The notes beneath the pieces are model-generated. The model ran no database searches. It saw nothing but the letters and a program-made list of their open reading frames with translations, and had not been told where the DNA came from. From positions 80,548,278 through 80,612,277 of the forward strand of contig CM043967.1 in assembly GCA_014529385.2 (NCBI GenBank): a DNA stretch of 64,000 nt, read 5' to 3'. The translations under genes were made by a program, and so were the position numbers. The DNA comes from Adiantum capillus-veneris (Eukaryota > Streptophyta > Polypodiopsida > Polypodiales > Pteridaceae). Shown piece after piece: positions 1 through 10,297 of the stretch (its first letter is position 1; each line of letters begins with the position of its first letter).

Positions 1-107
1 AGATGCTTGAGCCCATCTTTTAGCACAGTAAAATGAAGATGTGCAGATGTCAAAACTCTATGGGATTATTGCATGTAATTCAATCCACAAAAATGGGGTT
101 ACCTATC
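1..107. other. Flank left of element E1
   Basis: AT-rich sequence with no reading frame I recognise. Bases 103-107 (CTATC) are the left copy of the target-site duplication of E1; the same five bases follow its right LTR at 5293-5297. Confidence 0.6.
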
Positions 108-230
108 TGTACGGACATGGGTCCTATGGGCAAAGCCACCGACACGGCCGGATAGTGTGTACGCTAGGGGGAGGCTATAGGATAGCACAGTTGGGTGGAG
201 ACTAGCACACGCATTACCACCACCCTTTCA
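108..230 (+). repeat. E1 5' LTR
   Basis: It begins tgtacggacatggg and ends accaccctttca. It aligns end to end with 5170-5292. The TATA-like stretch ctatagg near 174-180 is weak. The LTR is followed by one base (C) and then the primer-binding site. Confidence 0.92.
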
Positions 231-231
231 C

Positions 232-243
232 TGGTATTCGAGC
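232..243 (+). other. E1 primer-binding site
   Basis: tggtattcgagc resembles the complement of the 3' end of plant initiator tRNA-Met (tggtatcagagc) with two or three changes. Its position one base after the LTR supports the LTR boundary. Confidence 0.8.
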
Positions 244-1056
244 TATTTTTGGGAGGAGGTGAAAAGCGGGTTGCATGTGCGTGCGACACTCTGCTTCTCT
301 CCCATGTTCTGTAGACAGCGACGGCTCCACTGTGCAGCAAAAAGAAGGTAGACATAGATTTTTGTGTGAGTAACACGTGGACAGACAACGACAGTCGACC
401 GCGGCCGCCCCATCTACGCCCTCCACAAGGCACGACTAAGGTGGGCGACCAAAGCAAACTCGACCGGCAACTCGACGACATCGAGGCTCCGAAGGCTTCC
501 GTTGGCACCGTTGGCTCTGCGCGTAGGAAGGCCCGCTTAACCCTTGCATGAAGGAGGGTTGAACCCACCCCATGAGGCTAAGAGGCCAACACTTTACCAT
601 CAAGCTATTGGCCCTTGTTGAGTACAAGGAAAGATAGTCTACTTCTATTGAAAGAAAAACTAGAAGGAAAGGGAAAGCTTCAAACTTCAAGGAAGTAGCT
701 TCACCCTTCCTTTTCACTTCTTGGAGGGAGGTAAGTTTTCCTCCAAAAATTCTTTTTTCCTCAAGGAGGTAGCTTCAAAGTGAAGAAAAGCCTTCACAAA
801 AACGACGAGTTTTTGTGAAGAATCATCAAAGGTGTTCTTACAACGAACGACAAGTGAAGCGCTCAAATTCTCGTAAGGCAAGGTTCGCATGCAACGCAAA
901 TTGCAGAGCATACAAAACACAAAGACTTCAATTTCTCAAGGTATAAGTTGTTATTTTTTTCTCTCTTTGCATTAGTGTGTGTTTACCATGGTCAGTGAGG
1001 ATATCCCACCTACACACACGTTTGATTTTGAGCACGTAGATCAAAATTAGGGCACC
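244..1056 (+). other. E1 leader between primer-binding site and gag
   Basis: About 810 bp with no convincing protein. The ORFs here are short and start in frames unrelated to gag. A purine/pyrimidine-rich stretch at 640-780 repeats the words aagcttcaaa and aaggagg in loose form. Most likely the untranslated leader of the element RNA. Confidence 0.5.
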
Positions 1057-1995
1057 ATGGTTGCTGCTGACTCTAATATGCATGATGATGATGATCTAGG
1101 AGATCATGGGCTTGTAGATATGGCTTCTTTCAAGACTTTGGAACATCACCAAAGCGTACTTAAAAGCAACCTCTCTGCACTCAATGCAAATGTTACCAGT
1201 CTTATGGAGTTACTTGTGAAATTTATGAATTCACAGACGACTCAAGGAGCCACAAGTGGCATGGTTCAAGGGAACCAAGCTTGCACGACTCAAGGAGTCC
1301 AAGAGACAAGTGCTACAGAAGATGCAGAAGGTAGCAATGCATTACTTAAGAATATCACCATTCATGAGTTTCACAGGGAAGAGCGTGATCGCAACAAGGA
1401 TGCGGTCAATATGTTCTTACACAAATGGAGTGATATTCATAGATTGAGACACACCCCGGATATAAAGACGGTTGTGGAAACAAGTCTATCTCTTAAAGGC
1501 AAGGCCTATAAGTGGTTGATGACATTTCCAATAGATGCTCGTCCTCCATCTTGCGTTGTGTTTCAAGCTTCTTTCTCCAAAGAGTTTTTGGACTCCAATG
1601 AAGAAGATAAGAATTGGTTAGCATGGGATGCATGCCGCATGTCGGGCCTCTCTCTCACACAACACCTTTCAAAGTATTGGGAAATCATATTAAAACTAGA
1701 AGGTCTAGATGAATTCCAAAAGATACATTGTTTTAATAGGGGTCTTGACAAAGACTATCGTCTTCATGTCACGACCCAACATCCAAAAACTTTGGAAGAA
1801 GCCATCAGTCATGCACAAAGATATGATGATGACCAAGAGAGGAAAGGAAATGTTCCCTACTCTAAGAATACTTTTCCTAAGAGCAATGTGGGTAAGAGCC
1901 AATGGCGAGGTAGATCTCCCACACGTTCCAAGAGGAATAAGAGACAATCTACCTCTCCATGCCCACAAGAGGCTAAGAAGCCTAAGCAATCATGA
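1057..1995 (+). pseudogene. gag: E1 gag (capsid) frame, 312 codons
   Basis: Gag packages the element RNA in a cytoplasmic particle. The frame opens at ATG 1057 and carries a retrotransposon-gag capsid core from about residue 100 to 250: residues such as NMFLHKWSDIHRLR, KAYKWLMTF and SLTQHLSKYWEII are typical of plant chromoviruses. The end is basic (GRSPTRSKRNKR). The frame stops at TGA 1993-1995, but the CCHC zinc knuckle that should be part of gag lies just beyond in the same frame. The stop is therefore probably a mutation rather than the native end of gag. Confidence 0.8.
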
Positions 1996-2151
1996 GATAC
2001 TCCATGTGGGTCTCTCAGCACTGCTGATTTTGAGCGTGCAAAGAAACACAATTTATGTTTTAGGTGTCTTTCGTACCAACATAACAAGAAAGATTGTCCT
2101 CTTTTGCAAGGCAAAGAAAAGGCCATGCACACTGTGCAACGCCTCACATTA
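1996..2151 (+). pseudogene. E1 nucleocapsid zinc knuckle beyond the gag stop
   Basis: Reading on in the gag frame after TGA 1993-1995 gives a CX2CX4HX4C knuckle (C-F-R-C, H, C) beginning at 2056. It binds nucleic acid in related elements. The frame then closes with TAG near 2149, while protease and RT are read from another frame starting around 2094. Either a frameshift has occurred or the family uses frameshifting; given the other damage I favour mutation. Confidence 0.75.
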
Positions 2152-3503
2152 TAGATTCATCTCCTAAATATTGTGTTGTAGAGGTTCTTCATATGGAAGA
2201 AAAGCACAAGTGTTGTGTGCCTGCTTCAATGTGGCAGCCCACCTTTGGCCCCCATGATTTGATTCGCATGCATGGCACTATTAACAAACAACGTGTTCAT
2301 ATTTTAGTGGATGATGGTGCAACTCATAACTTCTTGAACTATAAGCTAGTCAAGAAATTGAAGCTTACACAGACTCCCTGCTCTCACAAGTCTGTGGTGG
2401 AGCAGATGTCTGGGAATGATAAAGAAGTATGGGACACGGTAGTTCAAGGGGTTGAGCTTATTGTTCAAGATCATACGATGACCCTTGACTTCCAAGTTAT
2501 GAACATGGACCGTGATGATGTAGTTTTAGGACGGGAATGGCTGCATGGTTTAGGAAACACATTGCACACTAGTTATGAACACAACTCCTTATCCTTTATG
2601 GCCAATGGTAAACATGTGCTTTTGCTTGGTGAGAAAAACATACCATCTACACCTCTTATATGTACAACCGAGCTTTCTATTTTGCAGAAAGCAGATTTAA
2701 TAGATGAAGTCTTTTTGTGTTACTGCTTGTCTCCAAGTCTAGTGAATTCTCAAGAGCAAAGTGCGGTGAATTCTAGTAATGGTATGCAAAGTGCAATTAA
2801 TTCTAATGGTATGCAAAGTGCCATGAATTTTACCGATAAACAAAGTGTTAACAAATCTAATGAGCAAAGTGCTCTCAATTTTAATTCTATAGAGCAACGT
2901 GCAACTGTTGCAAAACAAACATTACAGGAATTACAAGATTCTCCATCCCAGAATAACTCTAGTTTACTTTCTCATTTTGCATGGCAAAAGATGACTCACT
3001 TACTCACGGAGTATAGTGATGTGTTCTCAAGTGATTTAACAACGGGTTTACCCCCTACTTGTGATGTGCAGCATGGCATAAATGTCTTGCCAGGCACTAA
3101 ACCGGTGAGTAAACCACCTTATCGTATGAGTGCTAAAGAAGCCAAGGAGGTTGAGAGTCAGTTGGCTGACTACCTCGCTCATGATTTCATTAGACCTAGC
3201 ACTTCGCCTTGGACATCACCAATTCTATTGGTAAAAAAGAAAGATGGTACTATGCGCATGTGTGTAGATTATCACGGATTAAATGCGATAACCATCAAGA
3301 ACAAGTATCCTCTACCTCGAGTGGATGAGTTGTTTGATCAACTCCACGGGGCAAGATACTATACAAAGATAGATCTTCGTTCAGGATATCACCATGTACG
3401 TATCCTACTGCAAGATATCTCCAAAACTGCCTTTAGAACATGGTTCGAGCATTTTGAGTTTTTGGTTATGGAATTACTACCAAACATACTTGAAGGGCCG
3501 TAA
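2094..3503 (+). pseudogene. pol: E1 protease and N-terminal half of RT
   Basis: The protease active site is VDDGATHNF near 2306-2332, followed by a [10 protein letters not shown] segment, as in Ty3 aspartic proteases. A low-complexity linker with repeated QSA motifs runs from about 2750 to 2900. RT begins near 3080: PPYRMS, the [13 protein letters not shown] strand, [23 protein letters not shown], and [11 protein letters not shown]. It then breaks off after FEHFEFLVM. The next expected block and the catalytic [YF]xDD motif are missing, because the frame joins RNase H sequence near 3475-3490. The element therefore lacks a working polymerase. Confidence 0.85.
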
Positions 3504-5169
3504 AGCTAGATGGGTTGAAATCCTTCAAGATTATGATTGTAAGCTACGATATCGCAAAGGGCGATATAATGTAGTAGCGAATGCACTAAGTCGGATGCCT
3601 GAGATTAATTCACTTGCTTTCATGAAACTAAAGAGTGGATTTTTGGAGTCATTACGTGGCAAGTGTGCACAAGATCAATCATATGCTAAAGTGTGGAGTG
3701 CAATTTTAAAAAGGGATCTCTCACACTCACATGTCTCTGCACGCGCAGATAGAAACTCCAACACACAGAGCTCCACCCCTACTCAGGAAGAGCTTAAGTG
3801 ATGGAAGAATTTTTCCATTGATGATGGCTACTTACTCCAAAAAGGTAGAGTATGTGTGCCAAAGGACTCAGACACTAGGTGCAAAATCTTTTTTAAGTGT
3901 CATGATAGTCCAAGTATTGGTCATCCAGATATTTGTAAGATGTATGCCTTAGTTCAACAGCAATTTTCTTGGCTAGGCTTACATCATGATGTTCAAGAGT
4001 ATGTACTAAACTGCCAACAGTGCCAAGTTAATAAGGTAGAATGCCTCAAGGTAGGTGGCCTTTTACATCCTTTAGAGATTCCACAAGGTAAGTGGGAGAG
4101 TATCTCTATGGATTTTGTAATAGGACTACCTACTAAAAATTGTGGCCATGATGCCATTTGGGTTATATTGTAGACCGTCTCACAAAGATGGGTCAATTCA
4201 TTCCCACTGAGAATACGATTAAGACACCAAAATTAGCACGGCTATTTGTAGAGCGTATATACAAACTCTACGGTCTTCTAGCTAGTATCATTAATGACAG
4301 AGATCGAAAGTTCCATAATCACTTCTAGAGAGCTGTGTTCCAAAAGTTGGAAACTAAACTTAATCTAAGTACGGCTGATCATCCAGAAACGGGTGGTCAA
4401 ACAGAAAGAGTTAATCAAGTGCTAGAGGATATGCTACGAGTGTATGTTAGCAAGAAGCAAACCAATTGGGAGGACTACTTACCTATATTGGAATTTTCTT
4501 ATAATAGTTCAAAGCATGTGACTAAAGGTTTTAGTCCATTTATGCTTTTGTATGGATTTCAACCTAGATCACCCGTTACGGTGGGTTGGCTAAGGAGAAA
4601 ATACAACAAGCAAAGGATTTTCTCCAAGAGCATTTTGACATGGTTCGAGTTGCTCGACAGAATGTAAGCAAGCTCAAGATCGATATAAGAAGTATCCAGA
4701 TGAGCATCGACGTCTTGCTACTTTCGAAGAAGGAGACAAGGTTTTCCTCAAACTTCTGGAGCATTCAGAAAGTCTAAAGTTGGGAAAAGTTGCTAAACTT
4801 TCACCACGCTATTGTGGACCGTTTACCATTCTCGAACGTATAGGTCAAGTGGCCTATAAGTTAGCTCTTCTAGAGCACTCACAAGTTCATCTTGTTTTTC
4901 ATTTTAGCCGTTTACAAAAACAGCTAGGACAGAATGATAATGTCATTGACACTGGTGTGTTGGTTGACCTTATCACACCGCCAAGCATTCCTCATGAGCC
5001 CGAAAAGATTTTGGATTCTCATGAGCTTCGCACCAGACATCATGTCAGACGACAAGTGTTGGTAAAATGGCTAGATAGACCTAAAGAAGGTTCTACATGG
5101 GAGATTGTCTCCGCACTTAAGAAATGTTTTCCTACAATGATTCTCCGGGGGGGGGGGGGGGGGGGGTAA
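3480..5169 (+). pseudogene. pol: E1 RNase H end, integrase and chromodomain
   Basis: Just after the deletion, KARWVEILQDYD and the VANALSR motif mark the end of RNase H. Integrase follows with an HHCC zinc site (GHPDICK near 3920 and CQQCQ near 4010), the first acidic residue in SMDFVIGLP, the second in NDRDRKF, and the third in ETGGQTERVNQ near 4390. Stops at 3799-3801 (TGA), 4171-4173 (TAG in one frame) and 4326-4328 (TAG), plus shifts near 4580 and 4700, break the frame. From about 4990 to 5130 there is a C-terminal chromodomain (EPEKILD, HHVRRQVLVKWLDRP, GSTWE). Chromodomains can direct integration to heterochromatin. The reading frame ends in codons made of the G-tract, with TAA at 5167-5169. 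Confidence 0.85.
5147..5166 (+). other. E1 polypurine tract: 20 consecutive G
   Basis: A pure run of 20 G lies immediately before TAA and the TG of the 3' LTR, where plus-strand DNA synthesis is primed. Ty3 polypurine tracts normally mix A and G. The run may have grown by slippage after insertion. Confidence 0.85.
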
Positions 5170-5292
5170 TGTAAGGACATGGGTCCTATGGGCAAGGCCA
5201 CCGGCACGGTCGAACAATGTGTACGCTAGGGGGAGGCTATAAGATAGCACGATTGGGTGGAGACTAGCACACACATTACCACCACCCTTTCA
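5170..5292 (+). repeat. E1 3' LTR
   Basis: Aligns over its full 123 bp with the 5' LTR at about 91% identity. It ends in CA at 5292 and is followed by the CTATC duplication at 5293-5297. Confidence 0.92.
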
Positions 5293-5297
5293 CTATC

Positions 5298-5690
5298 GAA
5301 CACTATTCAAAATCTCAAGAAGTGTCTAATTTGTGAATACACACACTTAAGCTGCAATTGCATCTTCACAAAGATTGCATTCCAAATGCATATCCATCAG
5401 TCTTCCCATACTCAAAATAAACATTGTGTTGGTATTTAGTACTTTACATACTTCTTGTTATTAGTATTTGGTACTTTAGATACTTCTTGTTATTTATATA
5501 CACACAAACCACATAGATGCATGCATGCATGCACACATGTATCTAAGGTTGTGTACATGCTTATATCTATTTTTTGTATGCATGCACATATGTATGCGTG
5601 TATGCCAACATGAAAAAGTAGACATGTTTGTCTAATTGTATCAAATATTTAACTAATTTTTTATAATGGTATTGTTGGGAGCAAGGGTGG
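5298..5690. other. AT-rich flank, no gene seen
   Basis: Contains repeats of ttagtatttggtactttagatacttcttgtta-type words (two tandem copies near 5430-5495, given here only as a pattern) and alternating gcatgcatgc stretches near 5520. No coding signal. Confidence 0.5.
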
Positions 5691-5768
5691 CTTCCACCCC
5701 TAGCCATGACATAGAGAAATTGACCTTGCCATGGTGGAGAAGGAAAGGAGATAGAAGGGGTTGGTGTT

Positions 5769-5814
<46 letters not shown>

Positions 5815-6375
5815 TCAAGGAGGGATATGGAGATGTTGACATGCACATAAACATAGTAAGAGGGTAAAAGTTTGTAATAGCAAGATGGCAACAAGATTGC
5901 AGAGGATAGCATAACATAACAGAAGGAGAGAGTGAATCTTTAAAATCAATGGCCTAAAGTCCTAACCTCCAAACTTCACAACACATCTTTTGGATTTGGA
6001 TACTCCATTTCTTTGTTAAAAGTAATTTATTTATTTTTAAATCAAGGCCCCTCTTTACACTTGAGTTTGTTTGTGGTTCTCACTGCTTATTGCATGAACC
6101 ATAATGGGGTTGGTTCTCACCACCTATGTACAACTAAGCCGTGTAGGCTTATTGGCAAAATATGTAAAAACACTTGTGATGAAATAATGGCTGAGAGGCT
6201 TTATTGGTATTATTGCCAACTCCTTCTCTTCAGTTTTCCATGTTCCAATCTACATAGCATCAACTTAACATTAAATTTAAAAACAAAGATAGCAAAAGTA
6301 ATTAACCATTTCACGCTCAACTATCCCAATTGTAATGCTAACCACATACAACAAAAGGGTGCACATATCATAACA
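5691..6375 (-). repeat. Chromovirus 3' LTR, minus strand (copy 1)
   Basis: On the minus strand a purine tract (ctagtgggaggga) is followed by TGTTATGATATG, a typical polypurine-tract to LTR junction; the plus-strand LTR end is 6375. The region aligns with 51.5-52.11 kb, including shared words such as ggcctaaagtc, ggctgagagg and acatacaaca. Its far end is not determined; 5691 is a guess. It includes an (AC)n array. Confidence 0.5.
5774..5812. repeat. (AC)n microsatellite
   Basis: About 19 uninterrupted AC units. The related copy at 51.56 kb also has a shorter AC array near the equivalent place, so the array probably belongs to the LTR. Confidence 0.95.
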
Positions 6376-6640
6376 TCCCTCCCACTAGGGATAGCAACTA
6401 TCCTTAGTTGCTCATTACAGAATCAACATGAGTGATGGAAAGTGGGCAGAACATCTAAAAAATTGCATTAACATTTTTAGGCATCCTTTTGGTATCTTCT
6501 CTAGGGTGGCACTTAAAGGTCAAGAGATATCTATTGTAAATTGTGCTAGTGTGTGTAGTGGGGGATGGGATTTTAAGGGAGCTTCTTTTCTATTTTTTCT
6601 TGCAATAGCAAAAATCAAAAAAATCTCCTTCATGGAGAGA
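6376..6640 (-). pseudogene. Chromodomain end of a chromovirus pol (copy 1)
   Basis: Minus-strand translation just upstream of the polypurine tract gives LTFKCHPRED and KRMPKN in the order of a chromodomain C-terminus. The same place in the better copy at 52.1-52.4 kb reads YRLTFKGHPRED and KWMPEKFF. The frame is broken by stops and ends where the CT/TA microsatellite begins. Confidence 0.6.
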
Positions 6641-6665
6641 GCGTTAGGAGGGATCTTTCCTCCTT

Positions 6666-6668
<3 letters not shown>

Positions 6669-6709
<41 letters not shown>

Positions 6710-6719
6710 CCCCTCTCTT

Positions 6720-6771
<52 letters not shown>

Positions 6772-6779
6772 GTATGTAT
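6669..6779. repeat. Compound microsatellite (CT)n-(AT)n-(GTAT)n
   Basis: (CT)n covers about 6669-6705, (AT)n about 6724-6759, and (GTAT)n about 6759-6779. The ORFs predicted through it are serine/leucine or tyrosine/isoleucine repeats and are not genes. Confidence 0.95.
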
Positions 6780-6816
6780 TGACCCCCATTTTTTAGAATT
6801 CTTCAACAAATTTTTT

Positions 6817-7028
6817 TGGAACTAGGATTGCAAGGATGCACACACAACTTGATGAAGATCAAGAAGCTCAAGGCACACAATAGAGCTTAGTGCATAAATA
6901 GAAAGTTAATGTAGCCCTAGAATGATGAGCACATATATAATGCAGTAGAAAAAAAAAATCCTGGTGAGGGAAAAAGTGCCCCGACAATCCTAAGTGGGTT
7001 CACACACATTGCCACTTATATGGCTGAC
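6817..7028 (-). repeat. Copia LTR of the E4 family, minus strand
   Basis: Aligns, with divergence, to the LTR at 7286-7508 and to the E4 LTRs (shared words gcaaggat, acacacaactt, ccctag, acacac near the end). The boundaries are approximate. No internal region is attached, so it is a solo LTR or the far LTR of a badly deleted copy. Confidence 0.65.
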
Positions 7029-7285
7029 TATGGCTTGCCATCTTTATGATGCAAGGTATGGTTTCATGTTCATATGTTGTCTTTATTTTAAATACCATGG
7101 CACATTGTGTGAACCATGGTCAATTGTAGGAACTACTCACATTTGCCACTTGCGAGATGAAAAAGGACATGGATGCACAATATTTCTTTTGGAAGTCTTT
7201 GAACAAAGTAATGGTGACGCACAACTATGAGCCAATAGACTTCCATGGTTTCATGGCGGATGAGGCTCAAGAAATTGGAATGTGT
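7029..7285. other. Short spacer between two minus-strand copia LTRs
   Basis: About 257 bp with the word ccatgg repeated several times. No recognisable protein. It could be host DNA or what is left of an internal region. Confidence 0.4.
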
Positions 7286-7508
7286 TGGAATTAGGGTTGC
7301 AAGGATACACACACAACTTGCAAAAGATGAAGAAGCTCAATGCACCCAACAAAGAGTGTATTACTCAGTGTGCAAATAGGAAGATAAGTTAGCCCTAGAG
7401 TGATGGGTGTATATACAATGCACAAGGAAAAAATTTCCTAATGAGGATAAAAGTGCCCCCATAGTTCTAAGTGTGTTCACACACTTCACTACCATATATA
7501 TGGTAGCA
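7286..7508 (-). repeat. Copia 3' LTR, E4 family, minus strand
   Basis: On the minus strand it begins tgctaccatatatatgg and ends ccctaattcca, 223 bp, preceded by a polypurine tract (ccatgggggatt). Its length and sequence match the 224-bp LTRs of E4. Confidence 0.8.
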
Positions 7509-8710
7509 AATCCCCCATGGGAGTGATGCGGTGAACAAGAGCTGGTAGATAGTGTTTAGAGAAGTGGCATGCCCTAAGGACATGATCAATCCACAAAGGG
7601 AAGCAAGCCCAAAGCTTTACAAAAAGCTTAGAACTTCTCACAAGGCAATGTCTTTGTGAACAGATTGCAAGGTTGTCCAGTGTCAGCACGTAAGACAAGA
7701 TGACCTCTCCTACTGAGAGTCTCTCCCTAACATAGTGATAATGCACCTCAATGTGCTTTGTGCAAGAATGGAAAATGGGGTTCCTTGCAACTACCAATGC
7801 ACTCTAACTATTAGTGTAGATGATGTTGGCAATGTCCTATCCAAGCCCCAAATCATCCACAAGGCATCTAAGGCATACACAATCAACTATAAGAAGATTA
7901 TGTTGTACTTAGCTTCACAATTGGAAGTGACCAGAGTATATTTCTTCTTGCTCAACCATGGTAGGCATGTACTGTCAAGCATGAAACAAAATCCACTTGT
8001 GGACACTCGTGCTTCGTAGCAACCAGCCCACTTTGAGTCCAAAAAAGCATGCAAATATAGTGGCAATGATTGCCCCTTGGGATAAAATAACCCAAAATGT
8101 AAAGTGCCACATAGTAGTGAAAGATCCTTTTAACAGCTTGTCAATGCTTACACCATGGTCTATGAATAAATCTACTGACTTATGAGACTACAAACAAAAT
8201 ATCTAGCCTTGTATTGCATACATATTTAAGGCATCCATGATAAAGACTGACATCGGCAATATCTCCATCATCATGAAGACTCAATTTCAAACCTATTTTC
8301 ATGGGAGTATCAATATCTCCAGCATCATGAAAACTCAATTTCAAACCTATTTCCATTGGAGTAGCAATAAGTTTGCAATCCTCAAGTCCAAACCTACATA
8401 GTAATGTTTTTATGTCTCTTGCTTGACCTCCATCACATTGCTTAAATTTTATGCCTAATTAATGATGCAAAAGCCCCAAGTTTTTCATCCTAGAAGTTGC
8501 ACTCAATTCAACCTTGAATTCATCAAATCATCTACATACAAAACGATGATGAGAAATACATCCCCCTGTGGTTTGAACTACAAAGTGTTTTCAGTTGGAC
8601 TGATACAAAAACCTTGTTTAACCAAATGAGCGTCAGCTTTCTCATACCAAGCATGAGGAGACTTCTACAACCCATATAAAGCTTTCGTTTTTCTCTACAT
8701 AGCTTTCGTC
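7509..8710 (-). pseudogene. Copia RT and RNase H remnant, minus strand
   Basis: Directly upstream of the LTR on the minus strand lies RNase H sequence (VVARNPIFHSCTKHIEVHY, HYVRERLS), then earlier RT blocks, including an LYVDDL motif read from the complement of about 8530-8550. Two near-identical 75-bp stretches at about 8235-8290 and 8300-8370 are an internal tandem duplication. The rest of the element (gag, protease, integrase, 5' LTR) is missing. Frames shift repeatedly, so it is a dead fragment. Confidence 0.7.
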
Positions 8711-8774
8711 AAAGACTCCTCTCCCACCATTGTGCTGGCTAGGCTTGGAAAAACACCTCTAGTGTGCAGGAGGT
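8711..8774. other. Repeat fragment flanking E4
   Basis: The stretch around gtcaaagactcctctcc and ggctaggcttggaaaaa recurs at about 44965-45010, next to the right flank of E7. The two copies suggest a dispersed repeat near both insertion sites. Confidence 0.5.
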
Positions 8775-8998
8775 TGTTACCATATTCATGTGGTAGTGAT
8801 GTGTATGAACACACTTAGGACCGTTGGGGAATTTTTTCCTCACTAGGAGGGTTTTTCCCTGTGCATTGTATATGCGCCCATCACTCTAGGGCTATCTTAT
8901 CTTTCTATTGCACATTAAGTGATATACTCTCTGTTGTGTGCCTTGAGCTTCCTTCATCTTCTCCAAGCTGTGTGTGCTTCCCTCCAACCATTTTTCCA
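8775..8998 (+). repeat. E4 5' LTR
   Basis: Starts tgttaccatattcatg and ends catttttcca, 224 bp. It contains tgtatatgcgcc and ccatcactctagggc, shared with the other family LTRs. Confidence 0.85.
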
Positions 8999-9003
8999 AC
9001 GAT

Positions 9004-9015
9004 TGGTATCAAAGC
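9004..9015 (+). other. E4 primer-binding site
   Basis: tggtatcaaagc, five bases after the LTR, is close to the Met-tRNA complement used by most plant copia elements. Confidence 0.8.
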
Positions 9016-9332
9016 AGGTTGCATCCTCCCGAGCTTAGGGCCAACATCACCAGCACATGCTTGCTCACTTTCTCAAATTTCTGTGGACTTTCTCAGATTT
9101 TCCATTAGGGCTCATTTTGACCTCCGTTTCCACTACTACAAGAAGTATTGTGCAAGCAATTTTATCACTTTGTGTAGAATTTCTATCAGTGTTGCTTTCT
9201 ACATAACAGGTCCCTTACAGTCTTCTATGGTTTGTGCTACATAGCATGTGTTGGTCCCACTTTTTTTCTCCTCTTTTTGGGCAATTTTCACATCAGCTGC
9301 AGGCATTCACCATGGTTGTGCAGGCATTCACC

Positions 9333-10050
9333 ATGGCTGACAACAACACAGATGTGTTTGAGATGTTTGCGAACTAAGGATAGATTGGATAGGGCAATTC
9401 CCCTATGTGGACTTACATGATGCAAAATGTCCTTGTGTCAAAGGGTGTTTGAAATATTGTGCAAGGCATTGATGTACTATGAATGGTAGTTCTTTCAAAC
9501 TTGTTGATGTACTTTATGTAATTGGGATAAAAAAGCACCTTTTGTTTGTATCTGCACTTGCAAGACTTGGTCTTCTTGTCATATTTGTGGATGACAGATG
9601 TACATGTCATGATCTCAATTTTGGTGATGAAATTGTTGCATCTAGCATTTTGTGTTGTGGGTTGTATAAAATCACTTTGTATGACAAGTGTGTGCAAAAT
9701 TTTGCAAATGCAGTTGTGGATTCAAAGGGTCTTTCAAACGCAAAACTTTGGCATGCATGTTTTGGGCATCTGAATTTTGCCCGTTTGTTGCATTTGTAGA
9801 AATCTAATATGGTTACTTCTTTGCCGCCTCTTGAAGCACCTTCAGAGCACGTTTGTGAAGGTTTTATTTTGGGTAAGAAAGAGTGTTCAAAGTTTTCAAA
9901 GGATGGTTCAGTTAGGGGTACATGCAGGTTACATCTTGGGCATAGTGATGTTTGTGGGCCCATGCAAACTTCATCCTTGGACAATTACCTTTACTTTGTG
10001 ACTTTCATTGATGATTACTCCAGGCATGCATGGGTATATCCGCTTAAATA
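9333..10050 (+). pseudogene. E4 gag start, protease end and integrase core
   Basis: ATG 9333 opens MADNNTDVFEMF and, past several stops, WTYMMQNVLVSKGV, the usual copia gag N-terminus. The frame then jumps to the end of protease (LVDVLYVIGIKKHLLFVSAL) from 9479, so most of gag and the protease active site are deleted. Integrase follows: LWHACFGHLNF and CEGFILGK form the HHCC site, then the first catalytic Asp in GHSDVCGPM and YFVTFIDDYSRHAWVYPLK. TAG interrupts at 9797-9799. The sequence ends at the E5 insertion at 10092. Confidence 0.8.
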
Positions 10051-10091
10051 GTGTTTATGTACTGCAAGAAATTTTTGCTATGACTGAAAAT

Positions 10092-10283
10092 TGTTGGGGT
10101 ATAAAGCCCAATGTGGTCGCCCAGGTAAGTGGGCGGGCCGCCAGGTATGTACACATATTCTTTTGTTAAAACCTAATAAGAACTCACTATGCTCTACACA
10201 TTACAGTAGAGCGAGTTCACCATATCGTCGTGCTCTTCTTCTCGCACTCTCTCTCGCGTCGCACTTCCGCTCGTACTCCTTCA
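10092..10283 (+). repeat. E5 5' LTR
   Basis: 192 bp, starting tgttggggtataaagccc and ending actccttca, nearly identical to both E10 LTRs. A primer-binding site (tggtatcagagc) follows at 10286-10297, after a 2-base gap. Confidence 0.9.
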
Positions 10284-10297
10284 ACTGGTATCAGAGC

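Larger units (their letters stand above)
108..5292 (+). mobile_element. E1: Ty3 chromovirus with 123-bp LTRs, decayed
   Basis: Complete LTR retrotransposon. Two 123-bp LTRs start TG and end CA and are flanked by CTATC on both sides (103-107, 5293-5297). Internal order is primer-binding site, long leader, gag, protease, reverse transcriptase (RT), RNase H remnant, integrase with chromodomain, then polypurine tract; integrase after RT is the Ty3 order. I count about 11 mismatches between the LTRs (about 91% identity), so the insertion is old. An internal deletion has fused the middle of RT to the end of RNase H, and several stops and frameshifts break the frame. It cannot move by itself. LTRs this short are near the lower limit for a coding Ty3 element. 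Confidence 0.93.
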
